From the NCBI GenBank assembly GCA_963695975.1, contig CAVOIB010000008.1, forward strand, positions 1-62,479: a stretch of 62,479 bases of DNA, written 5' to 3'. Position 1 is the first letter of the stretch. Each line of letters begins with the position of its first letter. The position numbers were made by a program, and so were the translations under genes. The notes below the pieces were generated by a model. It worked only from the letters and a program-made list of their open reading frames with translations, did no database searches and was not told where the DNA came from. This document shows, in pieces, positions 37,752 through 47,700 of this stretch. Source of the DNA: JBBQVZ01 sp963695975 (GTDB lineage Bacteria > Actinomycetota > UBA4738 > HRBIN12).

Positions 37752-38198
37752 CTACTTGCGCTTGTGCTCGACGGCTCGCTTGTAATCGACCAGACGCTCT
37801 TCGCTGGACTTCATGAACTTCTTGAGCATCTGCTCGAAGCCCGGATCTGAACCCCGGCGCGCCCGAACCGGCGCGGGGTCCTGCAACGCCTTGATCGAGA
37901 GGTCGATCTTCCCGTCCTCTTTGATCGCCTGGACCTTCGCCTGGACGACGTCACCTTCGCGGAGGTGCTCGTGGACATCCTTCACATAGTTCCGGTCGAT
38001 CTCGGAGATATGGACGAGTCCCAAGCGACCGTCCTCGAGCTTGAGGAAAGCGCCGTACGGGGTGATGCGTTCGACGGTGCCGTCGATCACGGCGCCGATC
38101 TCGATCTCAGCGATGTGGAGAACCCCTTTCCGTGCAGGCTGCTCAGGCGGTCCCGAGCGACAGGCGCCCAGTGTGCGGGAATCGTTCCCGCACGTCAA
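37752..38198 (-). CDS. S1-domain RNA-binding protein (YabR-like)
   Basis: One S1 domain (IEIGAVIDGTVERITPYGAFLKLEDGRLGLVHISEIDRNYVKDVHEHL) is followed by a basic tail ending RAVEHKRK. It resembles YabR, encoded after divIC in Bacillus. The only canonical in-frame start is TTG at 38198, but the first 30 or so residues do not look like protein and contain a DNA palindrome. AAAGGGG lies correctly placed before an ATC codon at 38114 that begins IAEIEIG, where the family normally starts. Either a rare ATC start or a base error is likely. Probable role: RNA binding at the ribosome or regulation of stress. Confidence 0.75.
   Translation of the reverse strand: MTCGNDSRTLGACRSGPPEQPARKGVLHIAEIEIGAVIDGTVERITPYGAFLKLEDGRLGLVHISEIDRNYVKDVHEHLREGDVVQAKVQAIKEDGKIDLSIKALQDPAPVRARRGSDPGFEQMLKKFMKSSEERLVDYKRAVEHKRK
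38173..38193. promoter_or_regulatory. Perfect palindrome between the S1 protein and nitroreductase genes
   Basis: gtgcgggaa-tcg-ttcccgcac: 9-base arms with a 3-base centre. It lies 34 bases before the nitroreductase start and about 60 bases before the likely S1 start. It fits an operator for a dimeric repressor or activator serving the divergent pair. Confidence 0.45.
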
Positions 38199-38226
38199 TG
38201 TCGGTGCGGTAGGGTCCCCGAGCGCT

Positions 38227-38826
38227 ATGGAGTTCGCCGACGTCGTCCGTCACCGCCGCATGGTCCGGCGGTTCGACCAGCGTCCGGTGCCGCGCGACGT
38301 GATGGACCGGATCTTGGACCGCGGACGGCGAGCGCCTTCGGCAGGCTTCTCGCAGGGTCTCGAATTGCTCGTGCTGGATACACCCGAGACCGTCGCGGAG
38401 TTCTGGGCGATCACGCGCGACCCCGAGTTCCCGTGGGAGGACGACGAGATCGCGGTCGGCCCGACCGTCCTGGTGCTGCCGCTCCCCGACAAGGCGCGCT
38501 ACATCGCACGGTACTCGCAGCCGGACAAGATCGGGTTCGGGATGGACGACGAGACGAACTGGCCGGTGCGATTCTGGGACATCGACGCGGCCATGGCCTC
38601 GATGCTGATGCTCTTGGCCGCCGTCGACGAGGGATTGGGGGGGTGGTACTTCGGCATCGTCCACGGCGAGCGCGAGCTCCTCGACCGGTTCGGCGCGCCG
38701 CCCGATCTGCGGCCGATCGGGATCATCGGGTTCGGCTTCTCCGCCGTCGATGAGGAGCCGACGGGCTCATGGATGAAGCGGCGACGCCGCCCGTTCGAGG
38801 AGCAGATCCACCACAACGGCTGGTGA
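38227..38826 (+). CDS. Nitroreductase-family flavoprotein
   Basis: A 199-residue FMN oxidoreductase. EFADVVRHRRMVRRFDQRPVPRDVMDRIL is the start of the nitroreductase fold with the FMN-phosphate-binding RRMVRRF segment. RRAPSAGFSQGLE, a mid-domain helix (DIDAAMASMLMLLAAVDEGLGGWYFGI) and IGIIGFGFS follow. Substrate unknown; F420-using relatives exist in actinobacteria. ATG 38227 is the natural start; longer forms begin in non-coding sequence. A palindrome just upstream may be its operator. Confidence 0.85.
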   Translation: MEFADVVRHRRMVRRFDQRPVPRDVMDRILDRGRRAPSAGFSQGLELLVLDTPETVAEFWAITRDPEFPWEDDEIAVGPTVLVLPLPDKARYIARYSQPDKIGFGMDDETNWPVRFWDIDAAMASMLMLLAAVDEGLGGWYFGIVHGERELLDRFGAPPDLRPIGIIGFGFSAVDEEPTGSWMKRRRRPFEEQIHHNGW

Positions 38827-38830
38827 CACG

Positions 38831-39409
38831 TCAGGCCGGGGGGTCGCCCTTCCCCCAGACGTATGCGCCGAGCCCCGCCGCAACCGCCCCGCCGAACAGC
38901 GCGGCGAGCCACGCGAGTCCCGCGATCAACAGGGTTCGGTCCTCGCGCTGCTCCACCGCGCGGAGCGAGCGGCCGACCAGCACGGTTCCGCTCGCGCCGC
39001 CTTCCTCATAGGGAACCACGACGATCGCCGCCCGGACGCCTTCGCGCGGCTGCCAGGTGATCGCGTCGACCCCGTTCGCCGTCGCGGTGTCCAAGACTCC
39101 CTGCGGCGGAACGGGTGTGCGGCCATCGAGCTCCGCCGTGGACGCCCGGACCGCGCCATCGCCGTCGAACACGATCGTGAACGGTGCCAAGCTGCGCGCG
39201 ATGTCGACCGGGCTGCCGACGGCCACGGTCTGCGGCGCGGCGCCACCTGACAGCCGCGCCGCCGCGTCCTCAGCCATCTGCAACTGTGGATCGTTCGCGG
39301 AGCTTCGTTGCGATTGCTGCACCGTCGCGTAGACCACCCCCGCGAACACCGTCGAGACGGCCGCGATCGGCAGCCACAACACGATCGATCGTCGGACGAA
39401 CGGACGCAC
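38831..39409 (-). CDS. Two-helix membrane protein with an extracytoplasmic domain
   Basis: A 192-residue protein. One helix lies near the N-terminus (SIVLWLPIAAVSTVFAGVVYA). An extracytoplasmic domain of about 100 residues follows (AEDAAARLSGGAA; ITWQPREGVRAAIVVVPY). A second helix lies near the C-terminus (LLIAGLAWLAALFGGAVAAGLGAYVWG). The layout resembles the sensor part of a histidine kinase without a kinase. I chose the GTG at 39409 because GGAGG precedes it by 5 bases. Function unknown. It is convergent with the nitroreductase gene. Confidence 0.6.
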   Translation of the reverse strand: MRPFVRRSIVLWLPIAAVSTVFAGVVYATVQQSQRSSANDPQLQMAEDAAARLSGGAAPQTVAVGSPVDIARSLAPFTIVFDGDGAVRASTAELDGRTPVPPQGVLDTATANGVDAITWQPREGVRAAIVVVPYEEGGASGTVLVGRSLRAVEQREDRTLLIAGLAWLAALFGGAVAAGLGAYVWGKGDPPA

Positions 39410-39535
39410 CCTCGACCTCCTACCCAGATGCCTCTCTCGTGAAGAGCGTGCCACGCCCACGTTGCGGGAGCGTGCCGTGGATGTCACGGGACCATGTCGT
39501 TCCCCCCGGGACGGTCGTGGATCTCAGGCGTGGCG

Positions 39536-39886
39536 TCAGCAGTCGGGAAGCGTTGGCCTCCCATGCTTGGGCACGATGACGAACGCGGTCTCGCCGGGCT
39601 TCACCATGCCGAGGCACTCGCGCGCCAGCCGTTCCAGGTACGTCGGGTCGTTCAGCTGGGCGATCCGCGTCAGGAGCTTCGCGTTCTCGGACTCGAGCTG
39701 CGTCGCCTGATGACGGAGATCGGCGAGCTGACCGCGTTCGTCGAGGTAGCCGCGGAGCGGAGCGATCCCGAGCAGCATCACCGCGCACACCAAGAACAGC
39801 AGTGCGATCGCGCGGGCACTCAGGCGGACCGACGTGTTCCTGCTCGGATGGACCTCGACCGAGTGCGTCTCCACCTGGGCGCTCAT
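39536..39886 (-). CDS. ftsB: FtsB/DivIC-type septum formation initiator
   Basis: A 116-residue bitopic protein. Its helix (AIALLFLVCAVMLLGIAP) is followed by a coiled coil (DERGQLADLRHQATQLESENAKLLTRIAQL) and the family's YLERLARECLGMVKPGE segment. FtsB/DivIC works with FtsL and FtsQ at the division site. It starts with an ATGA overlap on the enolase stop, the same order as M. tuberculosis Rv1023-Rv1024. Confidence 0.92.
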   Translation of the reverse strand: MSAQVETHSVEVHPSRNTSVRLSARAIALLFLVCAVMLLGIAPLRGYLDERGQLADLRHQATQLESENAKLLTRIAQLNDPTYLERLARECLGMVKPGETAFVIVPKHGRPTLPDC

Positions 39887-41166
39887 GCGCCCGACCCCAC
39901 GACGGGATCGGCACCGGCGTAGCGTGCGTTCTCGCCGAGCGCTTCCTCGATCCGGAGCAGCTGGTTGTACTTGGCGGTGCGCTCGCCGCGCGACGGCGCC
40001 CCGGTCTTGATCTGCCCCGCGTTCGTCGCGACCGCGAGGTCGGCGATCGTCGTGTCTTCGGTTTCGCCGCTCCGGTGCGAAACGATTACCCCGTAGGCGT
40101 TCCACGCGGCGAGCTGGACCGTGTCCAGTGTTTCGGTGAGCGATCCGATCTGGTTGACCTTGATCAGGATCGCGTTCGCGACGTCCTCGCGGAAGCCGCG
40201 CGCCAACCGCTCGGGGTTCGTCACGAAGATGTCGTCGCCGACCAGCTGCACGCGCTCGCCGAGCTCCGCGGTCATGCGAGCCCAGCCGTCCCAGTCGTCC
40301 TCGGCCAGTCCGTCCTCGATCGAGACGATCGGGAACCGATCGAGCAGATCCGACCAGAACGCGATCAGGTCGTCGGCCGTGCGATCCGAGCCCTCGAGCC
40401 GGTATCGCCCGTCGTCACCGGCAAGCTCCGAGGTCGCGGGATCCATCGCCAGCGCCATCTCGGCACCGGGCTCTAGCCCCGCCGACTCGATCGCACGCAT
40501 CAGCAGTTCGAGGACCTCGGTCGCCGTCCCGACCTCGGGCGCGAACCCTCCCTCGTCGCCGACCCCCGTGGCCAAGCCTCGCTCGTGGAGCAGCGCTCGG
40601 AGGGCGTGGAACGTCTCCGCGCCCCACCGCAATGCCTCGGAGAACGATGCCGCACCGACCGGCATCAACATGAACTCCTGCAGCTCGAGCTCGTTGTCGG
40701 CGTGCACCCCGCCGTTGATCACGTTCATCATGGGTGTGGGCAGGATGTGCGCGTTCGGACCGCCGAGGTATCGGTACAGCGGGAGGCCGTTCCCTTCGGC
40801 GGCGGCGCGTGCCACGGCGAGCGATACACCGAGCATCGCGTTCGCGCCGAGCGCCGACTTGTCGGCGCTCCCGTCCAGATCCTGCAGCACGCGATCGACG
40901 TTGCGCTGATCGAAGGCGTCGAGCCCGGTGACCTCGGCCGCGATCGGGCCGTTCACGTTCGCGACCGCGCGCAGCACACCTTTGCCGCCGAACCTGCGCT
41001 CGTCGCCGTCGCGGAGCTCGAGGGCCTCATGTTCGCCGGTGGAGGCGCCGGACGGCACCGCCGCGCGTCCGAACGCGCCGTCGTCGAGCGACACATCGAC
41101 CTCGACCGTCGGGTTCCCTCGCGAATCCAGCACTTCGCGGGCGCGGACGCTCTGGATCGTGGACAT
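39883..41166 (-). CDS. eno: Enolase
   Basis: A 427-residue glycolytic enzyme that interconverts 2-phosphoglycerate and phosphoenolpyruvate. Motifs include AREVLDSRGNPTVEVDV, AVPSGASTGEHEALELRDGD, GDEGGFAPEV, SIEDGLAEDDWDGW, GDDIFVTNPERL and SHRSGETEDTTIADLAVA. These contain the catalytic Glu, Lys, Asp and His positions of the family. Length is normal. The start is ATG 41166; no strong ribosome site is visible. ftsB follows with a four-base overlap. Confidence 0.96.
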   Translation of the reverse strand: MSTIQSVRAREVLDSRGNPTVEVDVSLDDGAFGRAAVPSGASTGEHEALELRDGDERRFGGKGVLRAVANVNGPIAAEVTGLDAFDQRNVDRVLQDLDGSADKSALGANAMLGVSLAVARAAAEGNGLPLYRYLGGPNAHILPTPMMNVINGGVHADNELELQEFMLMPVGAASFSEALRWGAETFHALRALLHERGLATGVGDEGGFAPEVGTATEVLELLMRAIESAGLEPGAEMALAMDPATSELAGDDGRYRLEGSDRTADDLIAFWSDLLDRFPIVSIEDGLAEDDWDGWARMTAELGERVQLVGDDIFVTNPERLARGFREDVANAILIKVNQIGSLTETLDTVQLAAWNAYGVIVSHRSGETEDTTIADLAVATNAGQIKTGAPSRGERTAKYNQLLRIEEALGENARYAGADPVVGSGA

Positions 41167-41195
41167 CGGGGGGACGATGGTACCGGACGCCCTGC

Positions 41196-41993
41196 TCAGG
41201 CCGGGGATTTCGGTAGCGGAGCGTTCGGGCGCACGAACGACCAAACGTGTCCGATCGGGTCGAACCCCAGCTTCGCGTAGAGCTGCTTCGGCCAATCGTC
41301 CTCGAGCGCGTGAATGAACACGAGCTCGGAACCACTCGAGACCGCGGCGTCGATCGCTGCCTGGACGACGGCTCGCCCCAGGCCCCGGTCGCGGAACTCC
41401 TCTAGCGTGTTCACGTCCTCGATCTGCGCGACCTCTCCCTCGAGGTAGAGCTCGCACATGCTGACGATCTCGCCGCCGGCGCGAGCGCAGAAGAAGCGCG
41501 CGCCCGCGCGCTGCTCGAGCTCGTTCCGGAAGTCCGCCAGGCGTTGCACGACCTCCTCCGACGTGGCCCACGGTTCGCGCCGTAGGACGGTCTCGATCGC
41601 CGATCGAAGCGAGCCAGCGTCGATCTCCTCGGCCTCGGCCACCGGCGGACGGTCGGGTTCGCGTCGGAGAGCCATCACGGCCAGCCGGTCCCCGCCGTAG
41701 CCAGCGGACCCGAGCGCCGGCGCGAGTGAGGCACCGTAGGCGTCGTCGTCGACACGGATCTCCCGGTGCATGAGCCCTGCACCGCCGAGCACGCGATCGG
41801 CCTCGGTCGTCAGATCCCACGCGTCCGCGCCGCCCCGCGCGTCCACCCAAAGGAAGTTGCTGTCCCAACGCTCGCGATAGCCGTCGTTCAGGTACGCGGT
41901 CCCCCATGGGAAGGGCACCAGCCGCGTGCTCACACGTTCGGCCATCCGGCGCTCGAACGCGAGGGTCCGTTCGAGCTCCATCCGGTCACCCAT
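41196..41993 (-). CDS. GNAT-family N-acetyltransferase
   Basis: A 265-residue protein with one acetyl-CoA-binding GNAT domain in the C-terminal half: IEDVNTLEEFRDRGLGRAVVQAAIDAA (motif A, RxxGxG/A type) and LYAKLGFDPIGHVWSF (motif B). The N-terminal half has a GNAT-like remnant. Substrate unknown. It sits between enolase and the dehydratase gene, 4 bases after the latter's stop. Confidence 0.82.
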   Translation of the reverse strand: MGDRMELERTLAFERRMAERVSTRLVPFPWGTAYLNDGYRERWDSNFLWVDARGGADAWDLTTEADRVLGGAGLMHREIRVDDDAYGASLAPALGSAGYGGDRLAVMALRREPDRPPVAEAEEIDAGSLRSAIETVLRREPWATSEEVVQRLADFRNELEQRAGARFFCARAGGEIVSMCELYLEGEVAQIEDVNTLEEFRDRGLGRAVVQAAIDAAVSSGSELVFIHALEDDWPKQLYAKLGFDPIGHVWSFVRPNAPLPKSPA

Positions 41994-41997
41994 GTAC

Positions 41998-42945
41998 TCA
42001 GGCCACGGAGGCAGGGTCGGTGTTGGCACCGCACACCAGAACGACGACGCGCTCGCCGGGCGCGGGACGATACGCGCCACACAGCAGCGAGGCGAGCGAC
42101 GCGGCGCCGCCCGGCTCGGCGATCAGGTGCAACTCGTTCCAGAGCCGGCGTTGCGCTTCCTTGACCGAATCGTCCGGCACCAGGACGACCCTGTCGACGA
42201 AGGATCGAGCCAGGTCGAACGCGATGTCCCCGACAACACGCGGACCGAGCGAGTCGGCCGCGACGCCGCCGACCTGAACCTCGACGGGTGTGCCGGCTTC
42301 AAGGGCCGCGTGCATCGTCGGACAGGCCGCCGGTTCGACGCCCACGACCCTGACGTCACCGCGGAACCAAGCCGCGATCCCGGCGATGAGCCCGCCCCCG
42401 CCGATCGCGACGAGGATCGAGTCGGCGTCGGGCACCTGCGACGCGATCTCCATGCCGACCGTGCCGCCGCCCGCGACGACCTCTGGTTGATCGAACGGAT
42501 GCATCCACAGGGCGCCCGTCTCCGTCTGCCGCTCCCGAGCGACCGCGCTCGCCTCGTCGTAGTAGCCGGGGACGACAAGGACATCGGCCCCTAGTGCGCG
42601 CACCCGCTCGATCTTCGCGGCGGGCGATGTATCCGGGATGAAGATCTCGGCGCGGTGCCCGAGCTCGCGCGCGGCGTGCGCGACCGCGAGGCCGAAGTTC
42701 CCCCCGGACGCGGCGATCACGCCGGCGTCCGGGACCTCGGAGGAGAGCATCTTGTTGAACGCGCCCCGAAGCTTGAACGAGCCGGTGTGCTGCAGCAGCT
42801 CGAGCTTCAACGTGAGGGGCGAGTCGACACCGAACGCTCCCGCACCCGCCTCCAGAACAGGGGTCACTCGGACGTAGGACGCGATCCGATCCCGTGCGGC
42901 CCGGATGTCGTCGCGACCGACCGCGGCCCCGACGAGCTCATTCAT
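41998..42945 (-). CDS. Threonine/serine dehydratase-like PLP enzyme
   Basis: A 315-residue fold-type II enzyme without a regulatory ACT domain, so of the catabolic or serine-racemase-like kind. The PLP lysine is in HTGSFKLRGAFNKML; SGGNFGLAVAHAARE is the substrate loop and AIGGGGLIAGIAAWF the glycine loop. It would deaminate L-threonine or L-serine to a keto acid. It starts with an ATGA overlap on the mazG stop, a stable association with nucleotide housekeeping that does not suggest a purine role. Confidence 0.85.
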   Translation of the reverse strand: MNELVGAAVGRDDIRAARDRIASYVRVTPVLEAGAGAFGVDSPLTLKLELLQHTGSFKLRGAFNKMLSSEVPDAGVIAASGGNFGLAVAHAARELGHRAEIFIPDTSPAAKIERVRALGADVLVVPGYYDEASAVARERQTETGALWMHPFDQPEVVAGGGTVGMEIASQVPDADSILVAIGGGGLIAGIAAWFRGDVRVVGVEPAACPTMHAALEAGTPVEVQVGGVAADSLGPRVVGDIAFDLARSFVDRVVLVPDDSVKEAQRRLWNELHLIAEPGGAASLASLLCGAYRPAPGERVVVLVCGANTDPASVA

Positions 42946-43751
42946 CGGGTCTCCCGGAACAGTGCGCGGACCTCCGCCTCGGACATCGCATCCAGGTCGA
43001 GCTCGCGCTCCTTCACGACCGCCATGAACCGTTCGTAGCGATCGGCGAAGATCCGGATCGTACGTCGGAGCGCGCTCTCGGCGTCAACGTGAAGCGCACG
43101 GGCCACCGCGACGACCGAGAACAAGACGTCGCCGATCTCCTCCTCGGCGTTGGCCTCGTCGCCGGTCTCGATCGCAACCTTCAGCTCGTCGACCTCCTCA
43201 CGCATCGCGGTGAGCGCGCTCTGCGGCGACCGCCACTCGAACCCCCACCCGGCCGCGCGACGCTGCACCTTGCCCGCGCGGGCGAGCGCCGGAAGCGTGA
43301 CCGGGATGTCGTCCTCGATCGCCTGCTCGCCCTTCTCCTCGGCCTTGAGCCGCTCCCAGTTGACCAGCACCTCGTCGGCATCGCGCACGTCGACGTCGCC
43401 GAAGACGTGCGGGTGCCGGTGGATCAGCTTGCGCACCAGGCCATCCGCGACGTCGTCCACGTCCCACCGGCCCTCGTCCGCCGCGATCTGCGCGTGGAAG
43501 GTCACCTGGAGGAGCACGTCGCCCAGCTCCTCTCGGATCGCGTCCGAGTCGTCGGCGTCGATCGCCTCGAGCAACTCGTGGGTCTCCTCCAAGAGGTGCC
43601 GCGCGAGCGTCGCGTGCGTCTGCTCGGCGTCCCATGGGCAGCCGTCCGGCGCCCGCAGCCTCGCCTGCACGCGGATCAGATCGAGCAGCCGCTCCCCGCC
43701 CCGGCTCGAAGGAACCGGCCCGTCGGGGACGTGGTCGATCGGATCGTTCAC
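42942..43751 (-). CDS. mazG: MazG nucleoside triphosphate pyrophosphohydrolase
   Basis: A 269-residue all-alpha NTP pyrophosphatase with two MazG domains. The first has CPWDAEQTHATLARHLLEETHELLEAI and ELGDVLLQVTFHAQIA; the second has EEVDELKVAIETGDEANAEEEIGDVLFSVVAVA. The ExxE/ExxD metal-binding helices are present in both. It removes abnormal NTPs such as oxidised forms. GTG 43751 overlaps the surA-like stop (GTGA). Confidence 0.92.
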   Translation of the reverse strand: MNDPIDHVPDGPVPSSRGGERLLDLIRVQARLRAPDGCPWDAEQTHATLARHLLEETHELLEAIDADDSDAIREELGDVLLQVTFHAQIAADEGRWDVDDVADGLVRKLIHRHPHVFGDVDVRDADEVLVNWERLKAEEKGEQAIEDDIPVTLPALARAGKVQRRAAGWGFEWRSPQSALTAMREEVDELKVAIETGDEANAEEEIGDVLFSVVAVARALHVDAESALRRTIRIFADRYERFMAVVKERELDLDAMSEAEVRALFRETR

Positions 43752-44767
43752 GCCGAAGGGCTCGGCGACGAGGTGGTGTCGATGCCGGTGGCGGTGCTCG
43801 AGATCCGGGCCACCTGGAGCTGCTGCACGTCGTACCGGCCGTACTTCGGGTTCACGTCCACACCCTGGGTCGTGATCTCGTCGCGGAGCCACGCGTTGAA
43901 CCCGACGGCCGCCTGGGAGTCGATCAACGCCTGCTTGGCATCGGCGTAGGGCGTGACCTGCTTGTTCACCATCCGGATCACGTGCCAGCCGTACTGCGAG
44001 TGGACCGGTTGCGAGATCTCGCCCGGCTCAAGGGCCGCCGCGGCCTGCCCGAACGACCGCACGTAGCTCGAGGCGGCCGCGGACCCGAGGCTGCCGCCGT
44101 TCTGCTTCGCACTCGGGTCGATCGATACCTGCCGCGCCACATCCTGGAAGTCCTTCTCCGTCGCCCCGGGCGCCGTGACCTGCGCGTAGACGGCGTCGGC
44201 CTCCGCCTTCGTCTTCACGAGGATGTGATCGACCTCGACCGTGGTGTAGTCGAGGATGTTCTGCTGGTAGAGCTGCTGCAGCTCGGCATCGGTCAGCCGC
44301 GACTCCGTCACCGCCGACTGCACGTGCCCCATCAGCAGGGACCGCCTGGCGATCGCGCTCAGGTCCGCGCGGGTGAGGTCGTGCGCGGCCAACAGGTCGT
44401 CGACCTTCTGCTTCCCAACCTGTTGATCGAGGTTGTCGAGCATCGGCTTGATGTCGGCATCACTCACGGTGATGTCGTTCGCGGCCGCGTACTCCGTGGC
44501 GAAATGCTCCTCGATCACGCTCGACAGCGCGAACCTCGCGCACGCCGACTGCTCGGTCTCACCGGCCTCCTTCGTCCCGCACGGCCTCTGGCTTAATTCC
44601 GACAGGAACTCGAACACGTTGACCTCGTGGGCGAGCTCATCGTCGGTCACCTCGGTCTCGCCCATCGTGGCGGCGGGGGGGGCCGCGGCGCTGCACGCGA
44701 GCAGCGATGTCAGCCCGAAGATCAGGACGACGAGCAGCATGGAACGGAACCGGAGGTGGGGAGTCAC
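43748..44767 (-). CDS. SurA/PpiC-type peptidyl-prolyl isomerase lipoprotein
   Basis: A 339-residue exported chaperone. The N-terminal signal ends in a lipobox (LTSLLACSA, Cys at about 25). A SurA-N-like helical part (about 40-175) is followed by a parvulin domain: VEVDHILVKTKAEADAVYAQV, DVARQVSIDPSAKQNGGSLG and YGWHVIRMVNKQ. It probably helps fold lipoproteins or other exported proteins. It is between mfd and mazG, matching the lpqU/mazG neighbourhood in mycobacteria only loosely. Confidence 0.87.
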   Translation of the reverse strand: MTPHLRFRSMLLVVLIFGLTSLLACSAAAPPAATMGETEVTDDELAHEVNVFEFLSELSQRPCGTKEAGETEQSACARFALSSVIEEHFATEYAAANDITVSDADIKPMLDNLDQQVGKQKVDDLLAAHDLTRADLSAIARRSLLMGHVQSAVTESRLTDAELQQLYQQNILDYTTVEVDHILVKTKAEADAVYAQVTAPGATEKDFQDVARQVSIDPSAKQNGGSLGSAAASSYVRSFGQAAAALEPGEISQPVHSQYGWHVIRMVNKQVTPYADAKQALIDSQAAVGFNAWLRDEITTQGVDVNPKYGRYDVQQLQVARISSTATGIDTTSSPSPSA

Positions 44768-44778
44768 AACGCGTCAGT

Positions 44779-47700
44779 CTATCCGACGGGCTCGGTGCGA
44801 CCGACCGCGTCACCAAGGCGGTCCTCGACCCACCGGACGAGCTCGAGCCCGAACACCCGCCCGGGCACCAGGTTCAGCGTCTGCTTCGCGTCGTGGAACG
44901 TGGCGCCCGGGACCCGTTCGCCGAGATCCGCGAGGACCTCTTCGGAGAGCGCGACCGGGCGGATCCGGACCTGCTCGCGGAACGTGGTGATCTCCTCCAC
45001 GCCGAGGGCGGCGGCGGTTGCGCGGAGAGCGGCCACCGCGAACAGCGTCTGCACCTCCGCCGGCAGCGCGCCGTAGCGGTCCACCGTCTCGGCGCGCACG
45101 TGCTCGAGTTGCTCGCGGTCACCGGCCGTCGAGATCCGCCGATACAGATCCAGCCGGAGCGCCTCCTGCGCCACCCAACCCGGCGGCACGAACGCTTTCA
45201 CCGGGAGGTCGATCCGGAGCTCCTTCTCGACGACGACCGGCTCCCCCTTCATCTCGGCCACCGACTGCTGGAGGATCCGGCAGTAGGTGTCGAACCCGAC
45301 CGCGGCGATGTGCCCATGTTGCTCGGCGCCGAGCAGGTTGCCCGCGCCGCGGATCTCCAGATCGCGCAGGGCGATCTGGAATCCGCTGCCGAGCGCCTGA
45401 TGCTTGCCGATCGTCGCGAGGCGCTCGTGCGCCTCCTCCGTCAGCTCGCGCGTCGGCGGGAAGAAGAAGTAGGCGAACGCCCGCTCGGTCGAACGACCGA
45501 CGCGCCCGCGGAGCTGGTACATCTGCGACAGACCGAGCAGGTGGGCGGTGTCGACGATGAGCGTGTTGGCGTTCGGGACATCGAGGCCACTCTCGATGAT
45601 CACGGAGCAGACGAGCACGTCCGCCTCCCGGTCCCAGAACTTGATCATCTGCTTCTCGAGATCGGCCTCATCCATCTGGCCGTGCGCGACCACGACGCGC
45701 GCGTCCGGGAGTTGCTCCTGTAACCACGCGGCCTGCCGGTCGATCGTCGCGACCCGGTTGTGGACCCAGAACACCTGGCCTTCGCGCAGGAGCTCGCGGC
45801 GGACGGCGCCGAGCGCCAGGCTCTCGTCATACGGCCCGACGTACGTGAGCACCGGCTGACGGTCCTCGGGCGGCGTGTCGATCGTCGACATGTCGCGGAT
45901 CCCGGTGAGCGCCATCTCGAGCGTCCGGGGGATCGGCGTCGCCGTCATCGTGAGCACATCGACGTGGGCACGCAGCTTCTTCAGCCGTTCCTTGTGGACC
46001 ACGCCGAACCGCTGCTCCTCGTCCACGATAACGAGCCCGAGGTCCTTGAACGTCACGTCGCTCGAGAGCAGCCGGTGCGTCCCGATCACGACGTCGATCG
46101 CTCCCTTAGCGACCTCTGCGATCACGCGCTTCTGCTCTGACGGAGGCACGAACCGCGAGAGCATCGTCACCTTCACCGGGAAGGGCGCGAAGCGTTCACT
46201 GAACGTGATGAAGTGCTGCTCGGCTAACAGTGTCGTGGGGACGAGCACAGCCACCTGCCTGCCGTCCATCACGGCCTTGAACGCCGCACGGACCGCAACC
46301 TCCGTCTTGCCGAATCCGACGTCGCCGCAGATCAGGCGATCCATGGGCTTCGCGACCTCCATGTCCTGCTTGACCTCTTCGATCGCGGTTAGCTGATCTC
46401 CGGTCTCGTCGTGCGGGAACGCATCCTCCAGTTCGTGTTGCCACGGCGTGTCGGACCCGAACGCGTGGCCGGGCACCGCCATCCTCACGCTGTAGAGGCG
46501 CACGAGCTCACCGGCCATGTCGCGAACGGCGCGCTTCACCTTGGCGGTGGCGCGCGCCCAATCGGAGCCGCCCAGACGGTGCAGGCGTGGTGCGTCGCCG
46601 CCCAGGTAGCGCGCGACCATCCCCACCTGGTCGCTCGGGACGAAGAGCTTGTCGCCCTCCGCGTACTCCAAGATCAGGTAGTCGCGTTCCGCGCCGGCGA
46701 GCGCGCGATGCGTGATGCCGGTGTAGCGCCCCACCCCGTGGATCCGGTGGACGGCGAAGTCGCCGGGCTCGAGCTCCTCAGCGATCGCGTCCGTCCGCCG
46801 GCGCGTGAACCGCGGCGCGGTCCGCGTGTGCCGGCGCGAGCCGAACAGATCCTCCTCGGTCGCGATCGCGAGCTTGCCGGCCGCGAACACGAATCCGTTA
46901 ACGAGCGGCACCTCGACCGTCTCCAGTCGCGGCACGTCCCCCACGACCTCGCGCACACGCTCGAGCGAACCATGTCCGCGCGACGAGATCAGCAGCCGGT
47001 AGTCGCGCGTCGAGAGATCCACCAGGCGGTGTCCGAGCTCGGTGGGGTTGCCCTGCGCGCTCCCCCAGTCGGTCAGGCCGAGGTCGAGGCCCTCCGCGAA
47101 GTCGGACAGATGGAGCTGCACGTGTTCGCCGAGCGCCTCGTCGAGCGGCCGAAGGACGTGCGGACCCGGCCACCCGATCGCCTCGGCGAGCGCCTCCCCT
47201 TCCTCGAAGGCCTGTCGCGCCCGGTCCTGTGTGCGGCGCGCCTGCGTCAACACGACCCACGCCCCGGGCGGGAGCAGCTCGGCGACCGTCGGCATCCGAT
47301 CGAACAGGAACGGCGCGTACGTCTCCGCTCCCTCGACGAACAGCCCGTCGCCGATCCGCTGCAGCGCGTCGCGGAACCGATCGCCCTCGAGCTGCGCGCG
47401 ACGGGTGGCGAGGGAACGGAGCGCGTCGTCGGGGATCAACTCGCGTACGGCCGGCGCGAGCACCCGCGCGACCTTTGCGGTGGAGAGCTGCGTCGACGGG
47501 GAGAACTCCCGCAACGACTCGACCTCGTCGCCCAGGTACTCGAGCCGTACCGGACGCCTCGCGTCGCCGGCGAACACGTCGACCACCCCTCCGCGGACGG
47601 CGAACTCGCCGCGGTGCTCGACCATGTCCGCCCGCGTGTAACCGAGCTCGACCAGTCGTTCCGCGAGCCCGTCGGGCGGCAGCTCGCGTCCGACGACGAG

